From: Cyrtodaria siliqua
Lineage: Eukaryota; Mollusca; Bivalvia; Adapedonta; Hiatellidae
Direction: 5' to 3'
Assembly (NCBI GenBank): GCA_037043455.1
Contig: JAWPHD010011508.1
Coordinates: forward strand, 1 to 64,000
Length of the DNA: 64,000 nt
Shown: positions 58,101 through 64,000 of the stretch, piece by piece
Position numbering within the stretch: position 1 is the first letter of the stretch
How the letters are laid out: each line of letters starts with the position of its first letter
The notes under the pieces: model-generated
The model's input: the letters and a program-made list of their open reading frames with translations, nothing else
The model's database searches: none
What the model was told of the DNA's origin: nothing
Translations under genes and position numbers: made by a program

Positions 58101-58539
58101 TTGGGTTAATGTCAGAGTGCCCAATTTATTTTACAATGTTGCAACGGTATATCGGAAAATGAAATCATGATACGTTGCAGAGTTAATTTTCGAAATCAGA
58201 AAAAGCGATAAACTAATATAAGTTTAACAGGCAGAAAGAAGTATATTCTTTTAACTGTTCGTTTGAAACTGAGGGGGCGACTCGAGTAAATGACTGACGA
58301 GTAACAGACATGCTACTGTCAGTAACAAAAATGATTTTGTGTAAACTCGAAGATTGCATAACATAAATATGTGGACATGAAATTGTGTCAATGGTTTGTG
58401 GTGTTGTGAAACACTGTACGCGTGAATCCGAAAAGTGCGGGTCTGTTATCTTTATAGGGCATATATAGTTATATTATAACATGTGTGTTGTACCATATGC
58501 TTATCGTTGTTAAAAATGTTTGATAATGGATGTCAGCAG

Positions 58540-59220
58540 GAACTTGACTTTTGACCTAAAAATCAAACGGATCATCCTCTTTCCACTGTCCACCAATGAA
58601 GTTTTATGAAATTTGCTTTAGGTAAAAGGAAAAACTGTGTGGACAAGACTTTTCATTTTCCGGTCATGGTAACGGACCTTTCAACTACTGACTTCAAAAT
58701 AAACAGGGATTATTCACCAAAGGCAGTCAAAGTATGACGTTTTATGAAATTAGCTTTAGAGAAAGTAAAAAAGAGTTTCATTACGGACATTTTCCGGTCT
58801 GTGACCTTGACCGTTGACCCACTCACAATCAAAAGGATCACCCTCTCGCCAGAAGCAATCCATCCATTAAGTTCATGATATTTGACTTACAGTTTACAAC
58901 ATTTTACATTATCATGTTACGGTGACAATGATCTAATGACATCAAAATCAAAAGGCATCATTCTCTCACCAAATGCACTCAAACCATGAATTTTGATGAG
59001 ATTTGCTTCTGGGGAAGTGCACAGTGCAGACAAGGGTTTTCATGATCATTATTGGGTCACGGCGCCCTTGACCTTCAATATTTGATATGCACATACTGAT
59101 GCTTCTTGCAAAGTTTCGTAAAAATCCAACAAATAGCGCAGACAAGATTTGTGACGGACGAACGGAAAAGCCAAATATAATCTGTCTCACCTACCACTTT
59201 GTGGTGGAAGACATATTTAT
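58540..59220 (+). repeat. Bivalve-type repeat with ~190-bp subunits
   Basis: Repeated ATCAAAMGGATCATCCTCT, ATGAARTTTTATGAAATTTG and GGACAAGACTTTTCATTTTC words in about four subunits (58560, 58715, 58830, 58945), ending ACCACTTTGTGGTGGAAGAC, a short hairpin. Non-coding mobile repeat of unknown class. Confidence 0.65.
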
Positions 59221-60088
59221 AAAGACAATATTTTAGTTCATATGTATACTTTATTAAGCAAATAATTAAGCGAACATAAACTTCAGCATTGACTCTGGCC
59301 AGTGGTGTACATGGAGTCTGCTTCCACATGACGTGCAGCCTGAAAGAAAATAAAAAGTAAAAATAAGTCGCGTACAGTATTCAATTTGAATCAGGTGTTG
59401 CTAGGGGGAGCTAGGGCATGTTAAGGGGAATGGGACAGTTTGACACAATGGACTAGCAGGATACATCGAAGTAAACCAGTAGCGCCAGTAAGACTTGAAT
59501 CCGTGTTCACTGGATTCAAAGCCGATATGCTATAAACGTCCCTTGACCAAAACTGAGTAAATGGCACATCAAATAAAGGGTCAATACATATTATATTGTG
59601 TATCATACGAGTATATGATTGACCTGACATGATTACAGAACAATTTTAATGTATTTTTCACCCAACAGTACTACAGCAAGAATCTATTATAAGGAAAGTT
59701 AAATCTGACAGATGGTGCAATGCTCTATAAGCCATTTTTACTAGAAGGGGAATAAAATACAACTCTTGCCAAAAATCTAAAATTGTTAAATTTTACACGT
59801 TTTGTTGATAGAATATTTTACTTTAATGACTTAGTAAGGTCATTTTACATGGGGAGAAAACATTAATATACAACTATTTATTTTCTGTCTCAAAACCTGG
59901 TGATGCCGCTAGTTTTAGTAATAAAACACGATTAAATAGGGCAGTTGAGAAGACACTTTTGTAGATGTGTGGTCTGTTCTGATGTGAAAATGTGTAAAAC
60001 AGACACAAGATTGAAAATGTGCTCTGTGTCCCTTTAATAAATTGGGGACCCATCACATAGACCATAATAATACTGTAATTAGTTCATG
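59221..60088. other. Unassigned; isolated MITE end at 60025
   Basis: TGTGTCCCTTTAA near 60027 matches the TTAA MITE right end without a clear left partner. No gene. Confidence 0.4.
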
Positions 60089-60382
60089 TTAAAGGGACGA
60101 ACGGCACTCTTGAAGTATTTATCAAGCATTAACATTAACATCTCCATTTGTTAACCTGGTAACATTTTAAATTTAAACCTGCTTGCATTAAAAATTAAAT
60201 AAAAGTGTTTCATTTTGTCTTCGTTATTCTATCAAATACTTAACTATATTATAGGTGCAATGTTATCAACAGTTCTGAACTATTCTAATAAATACCATTA
60301 ATGATCCCTAATGCAAATTATGCAGAAAAATTTACCGAAACTCCAGAAGTTTAAAAAAAAAGATTGCCTAGTTTCCCTTTAA
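60089..60382. mobile_element. TTAA-flanked MITE, copy 4
   Basis: TTAA|AGGGACGAACGGCACTCTTG at the left, AAGATTGCCTAGTTTCCCT|TTAA at the right, AT-rich interior. Confidence 0.75.
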
Positions 60383-62840
60383 CACAACTTGTTTTCGCAT
60401 GTATCCAGTACATGTAGTTAACACGAGCTCATATGACAATCACGCTGCATTATCACCGAAAACATGTTTTACTGTAACTTTGAACAGCACCGTGCAAGCA
60501 TAACACAAGCTCCATTTAAAGAACTACACAAGTGTAAACATTTTTTAAAAGGGCTCCCACCTCAAAATGATCCAATGGCATTTAACTCGGCTTGACATTC
60601 TGAAGTCGTCAGTATCAATTCACTTAGAATTGCTCAAGGGCACGATTCACATTTGAGGCCTCTCTGAAAAACAACATCAATCCAATCATTGGATTGAATG
60701 TCAATGATCAATCAGACAGAGTGTATCCTTTGTTATACATAATGTAACATATTTATAAAGGAAAACTCAAAACTCTACTAACTGTCATGGATATATATGT
60801 ACACATATGTGTATGTAGATCTATGTTACTGTACATAAATATTAATCTGACATGTCAATGGCTGTTTACATTATTTCGATGCTAGTTGTATCGAGTATGT
60901 ATTCACGAATGTGCGAGAAAATGGGGATAACATAACGATAAAGAGACAACGTTAACAATTTACATTCATGAATCTGAGGGGTGGGGGTGGAGGGGGTTTC
61001 TAGTTTCCTTACCCCCTCCTTGTTTTCGGTATTCAAGCTCCATCTACCCACCCCCATCAACCGTACTTGGGTGGGCGGGGTTGCGGGGGACATTGATAGC
61101 ATTTCTACTAGTAATTGTTTTATTCCACGAAACGTTCTACAGTTTACAGTACATCCAGTTACTGGAAAGATCGGAGTACACGAAAAATATAAACTTTCTA
61201 TTATACAGTATACGCCACTTTTTTAGGCACTATATTTGGCTTATATCTAAATATGTACGGTCTAAAAGTGGTGTGTACTGTTTATTAACAAACACATTTT
61301 AATGATAAAACAAATACCTTGATCATGGACCTCTAGCAGCAGACAGTAATCCCAAATCCAATTTGACCAACATGTCAATTTCACGTGTCAAGTTATGTCA
61401 CGGTGACCTGTCAGTCACCAACACTGCATCGTGTTGACACATAATGGGACGTTATTTCGTCCGGTAAGGTATTAGTTTTTACATAATCTACGGTATGAAA
61501 CACTGTACGCGTGTTGTTAGACTCCATAGGTACCCGTAGTGCTCGCCGAGGTTGCGCGCCCAATTTCGGGTGTAAAAAAATGGCGTCTGTTTTAATTGAA
61601 AATTCGTAAAATAGTCCGTAAAATACAAAGAAATAGTCCATGTTCGCGGAGTTAAAATGCGAACAGAACTGATATGTTATAGGTCCGTGGCGTTTCTACT
61701 GGTTAGCCATACAATTTCATGAGCAAAGTGTGATATTCAATTTTTCTTCAGATTATGAGGCCCACCCAATAAAGCATTTGTGACCAGTACACATAATAAC
61801 ACATTAAAGAATGTTGTATATTTATTGTGTTGTGCTCTGATTTTTGGTCTAAAAACAATTAAGAAATACCCGATAAGTTTTGTATTCATAGCTAAATTAT
61901 AAACATATATTTTTTCATTAAAGTAAATTACAAAGTGTTGTTAATCTATTCTTACCCTCAATATAGCAATGCTATACAAATAAAAACTAAGAGTGGGCCT
62001 CAATTTATATACCTGAGTTGATCAGCCATGAAGCGTGCTGGCTGTAAATATTCAAGCTTCTCATGCTTTTTCACTGACCAAGTAGCGTTGGGAAATATGT
62101 CTTTAACGACATCACACCTGAATCAAAAGATCACGGACATTTTACAGCTAGAGACGATCACGAACTTGTTAATCCTCTACTGTGGAAAATATTTATTGAG
62201 GCCCTGACATAATTTTATATAACACTACAATGTGCAATGTTTCTTACAATTGATAAATGTTCATTTTACTGTTTCGAATAGAAACATTTAAATATGGCAG
62301 ATTAAAAAGTTAAAATCTGCAAACTCAATTTATTTTACCATAACAAATATGTATAGACATACCACCGCTGTGCCTACCCTACGGGATAAACTTCTTGTCG
62401 GGTTCGGGCTCACAGTTAGAGCGTCCGGTTTGGGGTCTATGGGGAATTAGCTGACTGGAGCCCAAATTCTATCCCGCACAGATTGGACAGGCGGTCAGGG
62501 GTCCGTTCTACTTTGATTGTTTAAGTAGAACGTATGGGTATGAAAATACCAAATAGTCCATCTCAGATTTCCACTAATTTTTAATAATGATTTACGCCAA
62601 AGTTCCGATAAAGTTTGTTGAGTAAAATGTTCAAATATAACAATTGATATAAATGTAAGTTATTCTAATGTTTCAATGTTAAGTAATAAATAAAAGTGTC
62701 ACTTCCCTTTCTCCTAGCTTTCCACTGTCCACAGTTTATTCCTAAAACATTATGTATTAAATTCCTAAATAGAGAGGTTCCTTTCCAAGTTCAATTATTA
62801 AGTTTAACACAAGAAAGCAGTACTGGCTATAACATTTAGC
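60383..62840. other. Unassigned intergenic DNA
   Basis: No supported gene. 61540-61600 is GC-richer with a short ATGGCGTCTG start that stops after nine codons. A tRNA-like stretch near 62410 was examined and not accepted. Confidence 0.4.
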
Positions 62841-62844
62841 TCAG

Positions 62845-62972
62845 CACTTCAAGACTAGATCAAGACTATATGAAGACTATATGAAGACTATTTCCAGACT
62901 AACTGAAGACTATCTTTCCAGACTATTTTCAGACTATATGAAAACTATTTCCAGACTATATGAAAACTAACT
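62845..62972 (+). repeat. GAAGACTAT-type tandem repeat
   Basis: Units of 10-24 bp (AGACTATATGA, AGACTATTTCC) repeated about nine times. Confidence 0.9.
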
Positions 62973-63585
62973 TCTGGTGAAGTTTCTTAAAGCTTATATA
63001 CCACATTTTGAAAGTTCTTAATATGGCAAGAGATTGAAATGTATCCACTGTACAAACAAATTATATGTATAGAGTTGTTTTGTTTTCTTTCTCTCTTTCT
63101 TTTTCTGATGATTTTCCCCTCTGTATTACTTATGCTATATACTATTCGAAATTGTTTGTTTAAAATACTAGGGGTAAGTGCTCTTTTGTAGCTTTACTCC
63201 AGGATAGTATTATACATGCTCTTCTCAATGTAATGTAACCGCCTCATTGTAATAGGCGATGAACATTGTATGATGTTTATGCTGAATAAAATAATTGAAA
63301 AAAAATAAATTGAAATATGACATCTGTTGAACAAACACATGGCTTTTCGTTGTAAGAAAAGTAATCAAACTTAATTGAGTAACGTCTGATTTCACAAGCT
63401 TAAGTTTGACCAAAACAACAAACACATTGAGTGACAGTTTTCAAACATATGGTCTAAGTAAAAAGTGTTAAGATATGAGCAAACTTAATCATCAAGCTAA
63501 TGGCTTGAGCTCATTATTTCAAACAATGTGTTACAAACAATACTGACTTCAATTCACATGTAGGGAAGTGACCAATTTGACTAAT
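62973..63585. other. Unassigned intergenic DNA
   Basis: AT-rich, no gene or repeat supported. Confidence 0.4.
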
Positions 63586-63691
63586 TAATAATTTTACAAA
63601 ATAATAAGCTTCAGTTAAATACTTCCTGAAATGTTAAATAATAATTTTACAAAATAATAAGCTTCAGTTAAATACTTCCTGAAATGTTAAA
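63586..63691 (+). repeat. 53-bp perfect tandem duplication
   Basis: AATAATTTTACAAAATAATA + AGCTTCAGTTAAATACTTCC + TGAAATGTTAAA, two copies head to tail. Confidence 0.93.
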
Positions 63692-64000
63692 ACATACATT
63701 TAATAAAGCAATATTTTCTTTTTCACAATCTCACACACATACACTCATTTTTAAATTATGTACATTGCTTTTTCTATTTTTATTTTATTTTTCTATTTTT
63801 AATTCTAAATAATAGTTGGGCAGAAAATGTCACGCGGTGACATATAGACTGAAATAATATACACTTAACATTTTTCACGACAAAAGGATAGGTATACAGT
63901 ACATTTTCAAAATAAACTTAGCTGTGTGTCATTGGAATGAAAACATTAGTTTGGACAACGCGCGTCGATCATCCTATGGATACCGAAATCGAATTTGGTT

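Noticed and set aside
62400..62490. tRNA-like stretch (GGGCTCACAGTTAGAGCG)
   Set aside because: A-box resemblance only; no credible B-box or cloverleaf.

Overview
The window reads as animal nuclear DNA, most likely a marine mollusc and probably a bivalve. It is AT-rich, gene-poor and packed with non-LTR retrotransposon fragments, foldback elements, tRNA-derived SINEs, satellites and microsatellites. The only host gene I can assemble is a three-exon secreted cysteine-rich protein with a lustrin-type cysteine pattern. The species assignment is an inference from repeat style and that gene.

The centrepiece, about 4.9-19.6 kb, is an endogenous Polinton/Maverick-like (adintovirus-like) linear dsDNA viral element. 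It carries a protein-primed-type family B DNA polymerase with an embedded HNH/endonuclease-VII-like zinc module (5.2-9.3 kb, +). A convergent retroviral-type DDE integrase follows (9.3-10.2 kb, -). Next come a run of small minus-strand genes (10.25-12.7 kb), a packaging-type P-loop ATPase and the best major-capsid candidate (12.7-14.6 kb, -). The right part holds divergent and convergent structural-looking genes (14.6-18.9 kb) and a small Cys-rich protein (19.0-19.3 kb, +). I count 12 inactivating lesions: six in-frame stops and six frameshifts, three of the latter in A-runs. The capsid candidate and several accessory genes stay open. I found no cysteine protease. The element is flanked by copies of a separate repeat with ~230-bp inverted ends and a TTA flank on both sides.

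Region by region. 0.1-1.4 kb: decayed non-LTR retrotransposon (-). 1.46-2.03 kb: inverted-repeat element. 2.7-4.7 kb: repeats flanking the viral element. 4.9-19.6 kb: viral element. 20-23.5 kb: foldback elements and a MITE flanked by TTAA. 25.1-29.87 kb: a non-LTR element interrupted twice by other non-LTR 3' ends, with its reading frame resuming across both insertions. 29.87-30.27 kb: Tc1/mariner-type MITE. 33.2-33.6 kb: 20-bp minisatellite with an 80-bp higher-order period, inside a dispersed repeat linked to a Penelope-like RT fragment (34.4 kb). 35.0 and 43.4 kb: SINEs. 40.4-43.0 kb: the secreted-protein gene, whose second intron is almost all tandem repeats. 44.5-46.8 kb: RT remnant and bivalve-type dispersed repeats. 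50.8-54.3 kb: ~210-bp satellite with a 7-bp-TSD non-LTR insertion. 54.8-55.5 kb: broken hAT-type transposase. 55.6-60.4 kb: hairpins, foldbacks and dispersed repeats. 60.4-64 kb: little recognisable.

All family assignments were made by reading translations and motifs; no search was run.
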